Positions 34,471-43,288 of a stretch of DNA of 51,532 nt are shown here, in pieces. This stretch comes from Candidatus Binatia bacterium (GTDB taxonomy: Bacteria > Desulfobacterota > Binatia > UBA12015). The position numbers and the translations under genes were made by a program. The stretch is from contig JAQWRY010000018.1 of assembly GCA_029243485.1 (NCBI GenBank), positions 1 to 51,532 of the forward strand. Direction: 5' to 3'. How positions within the stretch are numbered: the stretch's first letter is position 1; every line of letters starts with the position of its first letter. The notes under the pieces were generated by a model that was not told the origin of the DNA, ran no database searches, and saw nothing but the letters and a program-made list of their open reading frames with translations.

Positions 34471-37400
34471 AGTCCATCGTCGCCTGGTTCGTCGACAATC
34501 CGATTGCGGCGAACCTGCTGACGGTTCTGCTGATTCTGGGTGGGTTGCTGACGATGCGCACCATCCGGCAGGAGGAGTTCCCGAACATCGATTCGGAGGT
34601 CGTGCGCGTCACCGTGCCCTACCTGGGTGCCGCGCCGGAGGAGGTTTCGGACGCGGTCTGCGTGCGCATCGAGGAAGCGATCGCCGGCACGCCCGGGATC
34701 GATCGCTACTCGTCCAACGCCAGCGAAGGCAGCTGCACGGTCATGATCGAGCTCATCGAGGGGAGCGATCGCAGCACGATCGTCGGAGAGATCGAGAGCA
34801 AGGTCGACGGTATTTCGACCTTCCCCGTCGAGACGGAGAAGCCCGTCGTTGCGTACCTCGTGCTCACGCAGGACGTGATCAAGATCGCGATCTCCGGTGC
34901 CGCCGACGAAAAGACCCTCAAAGTTCTGGCGCAGCAGATGCACGACGAATTGGTGGTGCTCCCGGAAGTCTCGCAGGTCGACGTCGCGTACACACGGCCC
35001 TATGAGATCTCTATCGAGGTTCCGGAGCAGACGCTTCGGCAGTACGGTCTTACGTTCGACCACGTCGTGGAAGCGGTGCGAGCCTCGTCGATGGACCTCC
35101 CCGGGGGGTCTCTCAAGACCGAGGGCGGAGAGATTCTTCTGCGGTCCGAGGGTCAGGCGTATCGGCGGGAAGAATTTTCGTCGATCGCGGTTCTCACCCG
35201 ACCGGACGGGAGCACGGTCGACCTCGGTGACGTCGCGGAGATCGTGGACGGGTTCCGCGACGACGACATTCGCGCGTACTTCGACGGCGAGCCGGCCGCG
35301 GTGGTGCAGGTGAACCGGGTAGGTGAGGAAAGCATCCTCAACATCGCGCGCGCTGTTCACGCTTATGTGGGACAGGCACGACTGCGCCTCCCCGAAGGCA
35401 TCGTGCTGACGACCTGGAACGATGAAGCGGCGAGTCTTCGCGGACGAGTCAACGCGCTCGTGGGTAACGCGGGGGGCGGACTGGTGTTCGTCCTGCTCGT
35501 ACTCGCTTTGGTGCTGCGCTTTCGGCTTGCGATGTGGGTGGCGGCCGGAATTCCGATCGCTCTGCTGGGTGCGCTCATGCTCTTCCCGGTGTTCGATTTT
35601 TCCATCAGCACCATCGCCGTCATGGGCTTCATTCTCGTCCTGGGAATCGTGGTGGACGATGCAATCGTCGTCGGTGAGCGCGTTTTCGCGTTCGAGCAGG
35701 AGGGTCATTCGCCACGGGACGCGGCGGTCCTGGGTACGACCGACGTACTGATCCCCGTCGTTTTCGGCGTGCTGACGACCATCGTCGCGTTTGCGCCTCT
35801 CGTCGTCGTGCCCGGTCGGATGGGGCAGTTCTTCGGGGTTCTCGGCGGGACGGTCATCCTCTGCCTGATTCTCTCTCTGGTGGAAGCTCTTCTGGTGTTG
35901 CCCTCGCACCTCGCGCATCGGAGCCGCGAGGCGGCCGACGACGTGCCGAGAGAGGGGTGGTCGCGTCTGCAGGACAAGGTCTCGGGTGGACTCGACCGGT
36001 TCGTCGTAAACAAGTACCAGCCCGCGCTGGACAGAGTGCTCGAGTGGCGCTACCTCGCGATGTCGATTGCGGTCGGCGTGCTGATCGTCACCCTGGGGCT
36101 CTTCCTGAGCGGACGAATCGGATTCCAGTTCTTCCCGGGAATCGAGGGCGACCGAATCTACGCGACGCTCACGATGCCGCCGGGAACCCCGCTCGCGCGT
36201 ACGGAGGCCGCCGTTCGTCAACTCGAAGACGCCGCGTTGGCCATCGAGGCCGACTACCGCGCGGAGCACGGCGACTCCGAAACCCTGGTCGTTCACACGC
36301 TGTCGTCGATCGGTCGTCAGTCCCCGCGTGGGGGGCCGTCCTCGGTCTCTACGGGTGGAGGGACGCACCTGGCGCAGCTGCGGCTCGAACTTCCGTCGTG
36401 GAATGACCGTGAACTCACCGCCGGAGAAATCGGCGCGCGGTGGAGGGAGAAGGTCGGCGTGGTTCCCGACGCCGTTGAACTCAAGTTTGAGGCCTACTCG
36501 ATGCACGCGGGGAGCCCGATCGGGCTGGTCCTGTCGTCGAGCCGGCCGGAGGATCTCGTCGCGGCTTCCGCCGAGCTCCGCGAGGCGCTGGCGGGATACG
36601 CCGGTGTGCTCGACGTCTCGGATTCGTTCCGGGCCGGCAAGGAGGAACTTCGTCTCAAGCTGTTGCCCGAAGCCGAGCCGCTGGGCATCACCCTGAATGA
36701 CGTCGCTCGCCAGGTGCGCACCGCGTTCTACGGTGCCGAGGTTCAACGGATTCAGCGGGGCCGAGACGATGTCCGCGTGATGGTCCGCTATCCCGCCGAC
36801 GAACGGCGCTCGCTCGGGAATTTGGAAAGTATGTGGATTCGGGCGCCCGATGGGACCGAGATTCCGTTCGCGGCGGTGGCGCGGGCGGAGCCGGGTCGTG
36901 GGTTCGCAAACATCGAGCGCATCGATGGTCGTCCAGTCGTGACGGTCAGCGCGGACATCGACCGGAGCGTGGCTTCTCCGGAAGATGTGATGGCGGCTCT
37001 CCGCGCGGACGTCTTGCCGGGTCTCCAGAGCCGCTACCACGGACTCCAGTACGGGCTCGAGGGCGAGCAGCGTGAGCGGGCCAAGGCTCTGGGCGGGTTG
37101 GCAAAAGCGTTCGGTTTCGCGATGCTGATCATCTACGCGTTGCTCGCGATTCCCCTGCGGTCGTACGCGCAGCCCTTCGTCATCATGTTGGCGATTCCGT
37201 TCGGGGCGGTGGGCGCCGTTCTCGGGCATGCGGTGATGGGCTGGAATCTCGTTTTTTTCTCTGTCTTGGGGATCGTGGCCCTGGCTGGAGTCGTCGTGAA
37301 TGACAGCCTCGTTCTCGTGGACTTCGTGAATCGTGAAGTCGCGCGTGGTGCTTCGGTTGCAGAGGCCGCGCGGACAGCCGGAGCGAAGCGCTTTCGCGCG

Positions 37401-37637
37401 ATCTTCCTGACGTCGGTCACGACGTTCGCCGGCTTGGCACCGCTTATGGTCAACGCATCCGAAGCCACATTCTTCGTCGTTCCGATTGCGATCTCTCTTG
37501 CCTTCGGAGTGCTCGTCGCGACGGCGGTTACGCTGTTTCTCGTCCCGAGCGGCCTCTTGATCGTGGATGACTTTCACAATTGGGTTGGCTCGGTCCGCGA
37601 GAACGAGGAGCCGGGTGCACCGGTGGAGACCGTCTGA
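34467..37637 (+). CDS. RND-family efflux transporter permease (AcrB-like)
   Basis: 1056 residues from GTG 34467 (GTGA overlap with the adaptor), giving 'VKSIVAWFVDNPIAANLLTVLLILGGL', the usual first helix. Twelve transmembrane helices are expected in two halves, each with a large periplasmic loop. Helix 4 contains 'FILVLGIVVDDAIVVGERVF' with the Asp-Asp proton-relay pair. The second half has 'GVVVNDSLVLVDFVNREVARGASVAEAARTAGAKRFRAIFLTSVTTFAGLAPLM'. It exports lipophilic compounds by proton antiport. No outer-membrane channel gene is adjacent. A DapB-like dehydrogenase starts one base after its stop, an unusual operon partner. Confidence 0.95.
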   Translation: MKSIVAWFVDNPIAANLLTVLLILGGLLTMRTIRQEEFPNIDSEVVRVTVPYLGAAPEEVSDAVCVRIEEAIAGTPGIDRYSSNASEGSCTVMIELIEGSDRSTIVGEIESKVDGISTFPVETEKPVVAYLVLTQDVIKIAISGAADEKTLKVLAQQMHDELVVLPEVSQVDVAYTRPYEISIEVPEQTLRQYGLTFDHVVEAVRASSMDLPGGSLKTEGGEILLRSEGQAYRREEFSSIAVLTRPDGSTVDLGDVAEIVDGFRDDDIRAYFDGEPAAVVQVNRVGEESILNIARAVHAYVGQARLRLPEGIVLTTWNDEAASLRGRVNALVGNAGGGLVFVLLVLALVLRFRLAMWVAAGIPIALLGALMLFPVFDFSISTIAVMGFILVLGIVVDDAIVVGERVFAFEQEGHSPRDAAVLGTTDVLIPVVFGVLTTIVAFAPLVVVPGRMGQFFGVLGGTVILCLILSLVEALLVLPSHLAHRSREAADDVPREGWSRLQDKVSGGLDRFVVNKYQPALDRVLEWRYLAMSIAVGVLIVTLGLFLSGRIGFQFFPGIEGDRIYATLTMPPGTPLARTEAAVRQLEDAALAIEADYRAEHGDSETLVVHTLSSIGRQSPRGGPSSVSTGGGTHLAQLRLELPSWNDRELTAGEIGARWREKVGVVPDAVELKFEAYSMHAGSPIGLVLSSSRPEDLVAASAELREALAGYAGVLDVSDSFRAGKEELRLKLLPEAEPLGITLNDVARQVRTAFYGAEVQRIQRGRDDVRVMVRYPADERRSLGNLESMWIRAPDGTEIPFAAVARAEPGRGFANIERIDGRPVVTVSADIDRSVASPEDVMAALRADVLPGLQSRYHGLQYGLEGEQRERAKALGGLAKAFGFAMLIIYALLAIPLRSYAQPFVIMLAIPFGAVGAVLGHAVMGWNLVFFSVLGIVALAGVVVNDSLVLVDFVNREVARGASVAEAARTAGAKRFRAIFLTSVTTFAGLAPLMVNASEATFFVVPIAISLAFGVLVATAVTLFLVPSGLLIVDDFHNWVGSVRENEEPGAPVETV

Positions 37638-37638
37638 A

Positions 37639-38721
37639 ATGAAGTCGTATCGTGTCGTGCAATGGGGAACCGGGAACGTGGGCGGGGAAGCCCTCCGGTC
37701 GATCCTCGACGCTCCCCACCTCGAGCTTGCCGGTGTCCGCGTGTACACGAAAGAGAAGCACGGGGTGGATGCGGGAACGCTGCTCGGCCGCGACCCGGTC
37801 GGCGTAGCGGCGACCACGCGGATCGAGGACATCCTGGCGACGGATGCCGACTGCGTCTCCTACATGCCCCGCATCGCGGACCTGGACGATGTCTGCCGCC
37901 TCCTCGAATCGGGGAAGAGCGTCGTCGCGACGCCCTTTCTGTTCTACGCGCATGCGCTCCCCGCGGCCGACCGCGATCGCGTCGAGCGGGCATGCGCTGC
38001 CGGGGGAAGCTCGGTGTGTGGCATGGGGATCCATCCGGGATTCGTGGGGATGGTTCTGCCTCTGGCGCTCTCGGGTGCGGTGCGCCGCGTCGATCGCATC
38101 ACCGTGCAGGAGCGCGCGAACTGGGACTTCTATGACAGCCCCCGGATCACGTTTGACAACATGCGCTTCGGTCGCGACCCGGAGGACGCGACTCTCGCCG
38201 CGAATCCGTTTGCGCGGTTTAACAGCGATCTCTTTCAGCAGCAGATCCACATGCTCGGCGCGGGTCTCGACGCGGGACTCGACGAAGTGACCGAAGAGCA
38301 GATCCTCGTGACCGCGGAGGAGGGCTTCGACGTCGCCGCGGGACACATCGCGGCGGGGACGGTGCGCGGGCAGCGCTACCGCTGGTGCGGGCTCGCCGGT
38401 GGCGTGAGGCGCATCGAGATCGAGGCGCTGTGGACGCTCGGGCCGGACTACCCCGAGGGCTGGCCGCGGCCGAAGGACGGCTGGACGATCACGATCGAAG
38501 GCGAGCCGTCGCTGCGAAGCCACTTCATCAGCCTCGCGAGCTTCGAGCGGAAGGACGCGACGATCGAGGAGCACGTGCACTCCGCCGACATCGTGACGGC
38601 CGTACAGGCGATCCACGCGATCCCGAGCCTCTGCGATGCGCCGCCCGGCATTCGTAGCCCGCTCGATTTGCCGGCGCCTCGCAGCACCCTGGGCTTCGGT
38701 GCGAGTACGCGCTCGGCCTGA
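37639..38721 (+). CDS. Dihydrodipicolinate-reductase-like NAD(P)H-dependent dehydrogenase
   Basis: 360 residues from ATG 37639, one base after the RND permease stop. The Rossmann start is YRVVQWGTGNVGGEALRSIL (GxGxxG). 'ADCVSYMPRIADLDDVCRLLESGKSVVATPFLFY' and 'GMGIHPGFVGMVLPLAL' follow. This is the DapB-N-like group that includes 2,4-diaminopentanoate dehydrogenase-type amine dehydrogenases. Members are frequent in actinobacterial and proteobacterial steroid or lipid clusters; the substrate is unknown. Position in the efflux operon suggests linked expression. Confidence 0.88.
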   Translation: MKSYRVVQWGTGNVGGEALRSILDAPHLELAGVRVYTKEKHGVDAGTLLGRDPVGVAATTRIEDILATDADCVSYMPRIADLDDVCRLLESGKSVVATPFLFYAHALPAADRDRVERACAAGGSSVCGMGIHPGFVGMVLPLALSGAVRRVDRITVQERANWDFYDSPRITFDNMRFGRDPEDATLAANPFARFNSDLFQQQIHMLGAGLDAGLDEVTEEQILVTAEEGFDVAAGHIAAGTVRGQRYRWCGLAGGVRRIEIEALWTLGPDYPEGWPRPKDGWTITIEGEPSLRSHFISLASFERKDATIEEHVHSADIVTAVQAIHAIPSLCDAPPGIRSPLDLPAPRSTLGFGASTRSA

Positions 38722-38733
38722 GCGATGGGGGTC

Positions 38734-39858
38734 CTACATCGCCTTCAGGAGGCGGGTGAGCTCGCCCATCGATTCGAAGTCCTTCGCGCCGCGGCCCGTG
38801 AAGTTGCCACCCATGTTGGCCAGGATGAAATGCGTGCAGCCGGCGTCGGCCAGAGGCGCGGCCTGCTCGGCGATCTGCTGCGGGGTGCCGAAGTAATACT
38901 GCGCGGCGAGTAGCTCGGGTGTCATGCGCGCCTGAGCGGCCTCCACGGATTCTCTGGTCGTCTTCGCGGGGATGAGCTCGATCTGGCCGGCGAAGTCGTC
39001 GCCGAACGGATGATCGAGGCCGTGCTGCCGCCAAACGGCGCCTGGAAGGCCGAGGCTGTTGTACGCGATGTACGGACTGGCCATCGCCTGCTCGATCAGA
39101 TGAGCGCGGTCTTCGCCGATCACGAGGAGCATCGTTTGCGCGGCGACGAATCCGTCCATGGCTCGCCCGGCGGCCGCGGCGGCGCTCGAGATCACGCCAA
39201 GTCGCCGACCGTACTCCTCGCCGCTCACCGGCTGTCCCGGGAGCCACCCGTCGGCGAAGCGACCCGTCAGCCCGAGCATTCGAGGCGCGTGGGCGCCGAT
39301 GAACAGAGGCGGCGGCCGATCTTGCCACAGCGGAAGGTCGAAGACGGCGCCGTCGAGTCGGTAGAAGCGGCCCTCGTAGTCGACCGGCGTTCCGCCACTC
39401 GCGAAGAGAAGCTGGAGCACCTCGAGCGCCTCTTCGAAGCGGGCGACTCGTTGCTTGGACGGGAGTCCGTACGGCTCGGTATTCTCTCGTAAGCCGTTCC
39501 CGATGCCGAGTACCACGCGACCCTCGGAGAGATAATCGAGCGTGACGAACGTCTGCGCCAGCGACACGGGGTGCCGGCGGATGGCCTCGGTGACCGAGGT
39601 GCCGATGCGCAGGTTCGGGAACTTCGCCGCGAAGTGCGCCATCACGGGGGCGGGGTCGAAAAGGGCGTCTCCCGAGTGAATCACGTTCGCGGCGGCGCAG
39701 ATGTCCGGTGTCCAGAGCCACTTGGGCGCGAAGCCCATGAAATGATCCGGGAACCAGATCGTGTCGGCCCCCATCTTCTCGGCTTGCTGGATGGAGTAGG
39801 TCGAGACGAAGAGCGGCGCGAGACAGCCGTCCTGATAGCCCACCGAGATCTGAGACAT
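38734..39858 (-). CDS. LLM class flavin-dependent oxidoreductase
   Basis: 374 residues from ATG 39858. Luciferase-like TIM barrel with 'FVSTYSIQQAEKMGADTIWFPDHFMGFAPKWLWTP', 'RIGTSVTEAIRRHPVSLAQTFVTLDYLSEGRVVLGIGNGLRENTEPYG', 'PLFIGAHAPRMLGLTGRFADGWLPG' and 'GTPQQIAEQAAPLADAGCTHFILAN'. The pattern suggests an F420- or FMN-dependent reductase such as methylene-tetrahydromethanopterin reductase-like enzymes. It is divergent from a second, truncated LLM gene. It ends 12 bases from the convergent DapB-like gene. Confidence 0.92.
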   Translation of the reverse strand: MSQISVGYQDGCLAPLFVSTYSIQQAEKMGADTIWFPDHFMGFAPKWLWTPDICAAANVIHSGDALFDPAPVMAHFAAKFPNLRIGTSVTEAIRRHPVSLAQTFVTLDYLSEGRVVLGIGNGLRENTEPYGLPSKQRVARFEEALEVLQLLFASGGTPVDYEGRFYRLDGAVFDLPLWQDRPPPLFIGAHAPRMLGLTGRFADGWLPGQPVSGEEYGRRLGVISSAAAAAGRAMDGFVAAQTMLLVIGEDRAHLIEQAMASPYIAYNSLGLPGAVWRQHGLDHPFGDDFAGQIELIPAKTTRESVEAAQARMTPELLAAQYYFGTPQQIAEQAAPLADAGCTHFILANMGGNFTGRGAKDFESMGELTRLLKAM

Positions 39859-39928
39859 GACGCCGTCATAGCGCGGAACCGGCCCAAGCTCGACCTGCGA
39901 ACACGCGACCTGATAGGAAGCGCAAACC

Positions 39929-40094
39929 ATGGAATTCGGAGTCCTGATTCACGGCTACATGCCGAAGAACCCGCATGACGCCGGCGCCGAGCACGACTGG
40001 GTCGAGCGCGAGATCGTTCCGGCGGCCGACCGGTGTGGGTTCAAGTACGTCTGGTCGACTGAGCACCACTTTCTCGAAGAGTACTCGCACCTTT
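39929..40094 (+). pseudogene. N-terminal stub of an LLM oxidoreductase
   Basis: ATG 39929 with AGGAAG upstream encodes 'MEFGVLIHGYMPKN...EREIVPAADRCGFKYVWSTEHHFLEEYSHL', a typical LLM N-terminus. It then loses homology after residue 55; about 300 residues are missing. The ribosome-binding site and start are intact, so the break is a 3' deletion. Confidence 0.75.
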
Positions 40095-40161
40095 GGGCCA
40101 GGACCCCGCGCACCGCAGCACGCGGTGTCGTGAGGGGACGCTTCGCTGATCAGGAGGAAAG

Positions 40162-40357
40162 ATGTCTCTCCCGGAGCCCAACATCCCACCCGCGAACGAT
40201 CTCGAGGCAAACGTGCGATGGCTCCGAGACACGGAGCTGATCAAGGCGCTCGCGCAGTGCTACGCCTGCGGTGTCGACGCGAAGGACTTCGAGGTCGCCC
40301 GATCGGTCTTCCCTCCGGATTGTCGCGTCTCGGGTACGCTCCAGGAAGACGAGACAG
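40162..40357 (+). pseudogene. N-terminal stub of a SnoaL-like protein
   Basis: ATG 40162 behind a strong AGGAGGAAAG site encodes 'ANVRWLRDTELIKALAQCYACGVDAKDFEVARSVFPPDCRVSGTL', the first helices and strand of a SnoaL-like/NTF2-fold protein. After about residue 65 it joins the next fragment in a different frame. A full-length relative is at 49547. Confidence 0.65.
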
Positions 40358-40367
40358 GCCCCTGTCT

Positions 40368-40583
40368 CTTCCCAAGACCTCGACGGAGTACTTCCAGCGG
40401 CAGTGCTTCATCTCTTGCGACCCCGCAGAGAAGGGAATTCCGGCGTTTGCCTCGAACTATCCGCACCCGGGCGGGCCCGCGGACGACGTCGTCGGCGCCA
40501 TCGCGAATCGCCCCGAGCTTTCCGAAGAATCGAAGCGGAGAATCCTCGCGGTGAACGCGCAGCGGTGTTTAGGGTTCACATGA
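40368..40583 (+). pseudogene. C-terminal stub of an amidohydrolase (amidohydro_2)
   Basis: About 71 residues, 'STEYFQRQCFISCDPAEKGIPAFASNYPHPGGPADDVVGAIANRPELSEESKRRILAVNAQRCLGF'. This matches the end of the intact amidohydrolase at 47446 ('SEYFRRQCFISGDPDE...ATDYPHPD...FLGENVKRIYGL') with a segment of about 15-20 residues missing before the FASNYPHP part. The 5' part is deleted. Its TGA still overlaps the ATG of the ligase gene (ATGA), a fossil of translational coupling. Confidence 0.75.
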
Positions 40584-42169
40584 ACCATCGCGACCTAGCC
40601 GATCCGACGAGCCGAGTTCTCCCGCGCATTCTGCAGCGACAGGCACGCGAAGTGGGCGAGGTCGACTTCCTGATCCGCGGCGATCACCACGTCACCTTCG
40701 CCGCCGCTAACCGAATCACGGATTCGATGGCGGCGGGGCTCGCCGCTCTCGGTGTCGGCAAGGGCGATCGAGTGGCGCTCTACCTGTCGGGTCGACCGGA
40801 AGCGGTCCTCCTCCCGCTTGCCGTGAACAAGTTGGGCGCGGTGTGGGTGCCGATCAGCACGGACTACCGCGGAGATTGGCTCGCGCAGGCGGTGATTCGC
40901 AGTCGGTGCCTCGTCTTGGTGACTGAGTCCAAGCTCGCAGGCCATGTCGATTCGATTCGGCCCCGCCTCGGCGCCGAGCAGATCGTCGTGTTGGAAGACG
41001 AGAGCGGGAAGGCTCTCCTCGAAGCGGCGCCGCGCCTCTTCGATTGCTCGGATCAGCATTACGGCGACACCTGCGCGATCCTTTGGACGTCGGGGACGAC
41101 CGGGCGATCGAAAGCGGTGCTGCAGAGCTACAACAGCTGGCTTCGCGGTATCCACCGTGCCGTCGGGCCGCAGTACGAGACCCGGCCGGGCGACGTCATC
41201 TACAACGTGCTGCCGTTGTTCAACACCGGGGCCTGGGTGACGAGCGTGTTTCGCGCGTTGGTCGAGGGCGTCACGTGTGTTCTCGATGAGCCGTTTTCGG
41301 TCCGGGAGTTCTGGGATCGGATTCGCAAGTATGGTGCGACCCAGACGTTCACCCTGGGAGCGATGCACATGTTCCTCTGGAACGCGCCCCAGAAGCCTGA
41401 CGACGCGGACAATCCTCTGCGGATTGCGAAGATGATCCCGATGCCGGCGGAACTCGAGGCGCCCTTCGCGAAGAGATTCGGGATTCGTCTGCTCGGCCCC
41501 GGCTACGGCCAAAGCGAGTGTCCACTGGTCACGACCGCCACGGATCAGGAGGCCCCTGCCGGATCGATCGGATTTCCGATGGACGATACCGACGTCCGGC
41601 TGTTCGACGAGAACGATCGAGAGGTACCGACGGGCGAAGTCGGTGAGCTGCGGATCCGCCCGCTCGAGCCACACATTCTGTTCAATGGCTACTTTGGCGA
41701 CGACGAGGCGACGCGGGCCGCGTACCGTGGCCCGAACGGCGAATGGTACTGCACGGGTGATCTGGCGCGACGAGACGAGGACGGGGCGTTTCGCTTCGTC
41801 GACCGCAAGAAGGACGCGGTACGCTTCGCCGGGCGGAACATCTCCTCGATGGAGGTGGAGAGCGTCGTACGTCGCCATCCGGCGGTGGCGGACGCGGCTG
41901 CGTTCGGGATCCCCTCGGCCGAGATCGAGTCGGAAGACGAGCTGAAGGTGAATGTAGTGCTCGCACAAGGGGCTTCGCTCGCGTTCGAAGAGCTCGCGTC
42001 CTACGTAAACGACAATGCCCCCTACTATTTCGTGCCGAGGTACCTCGAGTTCGTCGACGCCCTGCCGTTCACGCCGACGGGGAAAGTCGAGAAGTACAAG
42101 CTACGAGAACTGGGTGTGTCGGAACATGCGTGGGACCGGTCGACGTCGGGCTACGTCGTGCGGCGCTGA
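40580..42169 (+). CDS. AMP-dependent synthetase/ligase (acyl-CoA synthetase family)
   Basis: 529 residues from ATG 40580; a much longer upstream frame runs through the amidohydrolase relic and is not coding. Adenylate-forming motifs are 'CAILWTSGTTGRSKAVLQSY' (P-loop), 'GPGYGQSECPLVTTATDQEAPAGSIGFP', 'GEWYCTGDLARRDEDGAFRFVDRKKDAVRFAGRNISSMEVESVV' and C-terminal 'TPTGKVEKYKLRE' with the catalytic Lys. It activates a carboxylic acid to its CoA thioester. Sub-type resembles crotonobetaine/carnitine-CoA ligases; substrate unknown. An esterase follows 18 bases later. Confidence 0.94.
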   Translation: MNHRDLADPTSRVLPRILQRQAREVGEVDFLIRGDHHVTFAAANRITDSMAAGLAALGVGKGDRVALYLSGRPEAVLLPLAVNKLGAVWVPISTDYRGDWLAQAVIRSRCLVLVTESKLAGHVDSIRPRLGAEQIVVLEDESGKALLEAAPRLFDCSDQHYGDTCAILWTSGTTGRSKAVLQSYNSWLRGIHRAVGPQYETRPGDVIYNVLPLFNTGAWVTSVFRALVEGVTCVLDEPFSVREFWDRIRKYGATQTFTLGAMHMFLWNAPQKPDDADNPLRIAKMIPMPAELEAPFAKRFGIRLLGPGYGQSECPLVTTATDQEAPAGSIGFPMDDTDVRLFDENDREVPTGEVGELRIRPLEPHILFNGYFGDDEATRAAYRGPNGEWYCTGDLARRDEDGAFRFVDRKKDAVRFAGRNISSMEVESVVRRHPAVADAAAFGIPSAEIESEDELKVNVVLAQGASLAFEELASYVNDNAPYYFVPRYLEFVDALPFTPTGKVEKYKLRELGVSEHAWDRSTSGYVVRR

Positions 42170-42187
42170 CGGAGGACTTCGCTCGCC

Positions 42188-43210
42188 ATGAAACGAGTTC
42201 TCAAACGGGTCGGGCTAGCGCTCGGAGCAATCGTCGGACTCGTCGCAGCCGTGACGTACAGTTGGACCATCACGCCCCAAGGCCGGCTCGACTACGGAGC
42301 GGCTGTGGTGTCCAAGCTGGCCTCCTGGCAGACCGGACCGCAGGAGTACACGCCCGAGGCCCGCGCCGGCGCGAACGAGATGGTCCGGGGGTTCCTGCCG
42401 GGAGAACCGGCCGAGCTCGCCCGGGGCGAAGATCGCGACGCGGTCTTCCGCGGCCATCACGTTCCGGTCCGGGTTTACTGGCCCGAGCTAGAAGGGCCGT
42501 TGCCGCTGTATCTCGACATCCACGGCGGCGGCTGGTGGATGGGGGACGGGTACCCGTTCGAGAAGATGACGACGCGGTTCGCTGCTGCGAGCGGGGCGAT
42601 CGTCGTCTCCGTCGACTATCGGCTTGCGCCGGAGCATCCGTACCCGGCAGCGATCGACGACGTCTGGGCGGCTCTCAACTGGATGCACGCAAATGCAGCT
42701 GGTTTGGGCGGCGATCCAGAGAGGATTGCCATCGGGGGAAGCAGTGCCGGCGGAAACCTGGCGGCCGCGCTTGCGCTTCGGGCCCGCGACGAGGACGGTC
42801 CGGAGGTCTCGTTCCAGTATCTGCTCGTACCGGCGACCGATCTCTCTGGTACCACGGATTGGGCCTCGTTCGACGAAGCCGGGGAAGAGTACGTCCTGAA
42901 AGTGTCGGGCATCGCGACGATGATCGATGCTTACGTTCCCGATGCGGGGCAGCGCAGCTCCGCCTACATCAGCCCGCTATTGGCTCAAGACCATCGCGGT
43001 TTGCCCCCGGCTCTGATCGTGACCGCCCAGTACGACCCCTTGCGCGATCAGGGTGCGGCGTACGCCGAGAAGCTTCGTGCCGCAGGAGTCCCCGTGCAGT
43101 ACCACGAGGAGCCGAACTCAATTCATGGATTCCTCGGTTCCCCCGAGCGCGCCGAGAGAATCCAGGCGCTTGGGGCAGAGGCGTTGCGGAACGCCTTCGC
43201 GGCGAACTAG
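42188..43210 (+). CDS. Alpha/beta hydrolase, hormone-sensitive-lipase family
   Basis: 340 residues with an N-terminal membrane anchor (about 8-26). HGGG oxyanion motif at 112-115, 'VSVDYRLAPEHPYPAAIDD', nucleophile GSSAG (Ser186), Asp283 in 'TAQYDPLRDQG' and His313 in 'NSIHGFLG'. All catalytic residues are present. It hydrolyses short- to medium-chain esters at the membrane face. It is in line with the upstream ligase (18-base gap), so an ester released here may be activated by the ligase (inference). Confidence 0.93.
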   Translation: MKRVLKRVGLALGAIVGLVAAVTYSWTITPQGRLDYGAAVVSKLASWQTGPQEYTPEARAGANEMVRGFLPGEPAELARGEDRDAVFRGHHVPVRVYWPELEGPLPLYLDIHGGGWWMGDGYPFEKMTTRFAAASGAIVVSVDYRLAPEHPYPAAIDDVWAALNWMHANAAGLGGDPERIAIGGSSAGGNLAAALALRARDEDGPEVSFQYLLVPATDLSGTTDWASFDEAGEEYVLKVSGIATMIDAYVPDAGQRSSAYISPLLAQDHRGLPPALIVTAQYDPLRDQGAAYAEKLRAAGVPVQYHEEPNSIHGFLGSPERAERIQALGAEALRNAFAAN

Positions 43211-43288
43211 TCCGGGTTGCGAGCGAGCTCTCGGGCCCGACATCCGGTTGACCGCACACCTCTGGATCGAAATAGTCTGGGTCACCGG

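Noticed and set aside
34287-37832. 1181-residue minus-strand ORF
   Set aside because: Antisense shadow of the RND permease; composition (Arg, His, Asp) is that of a reverse-complement frame.
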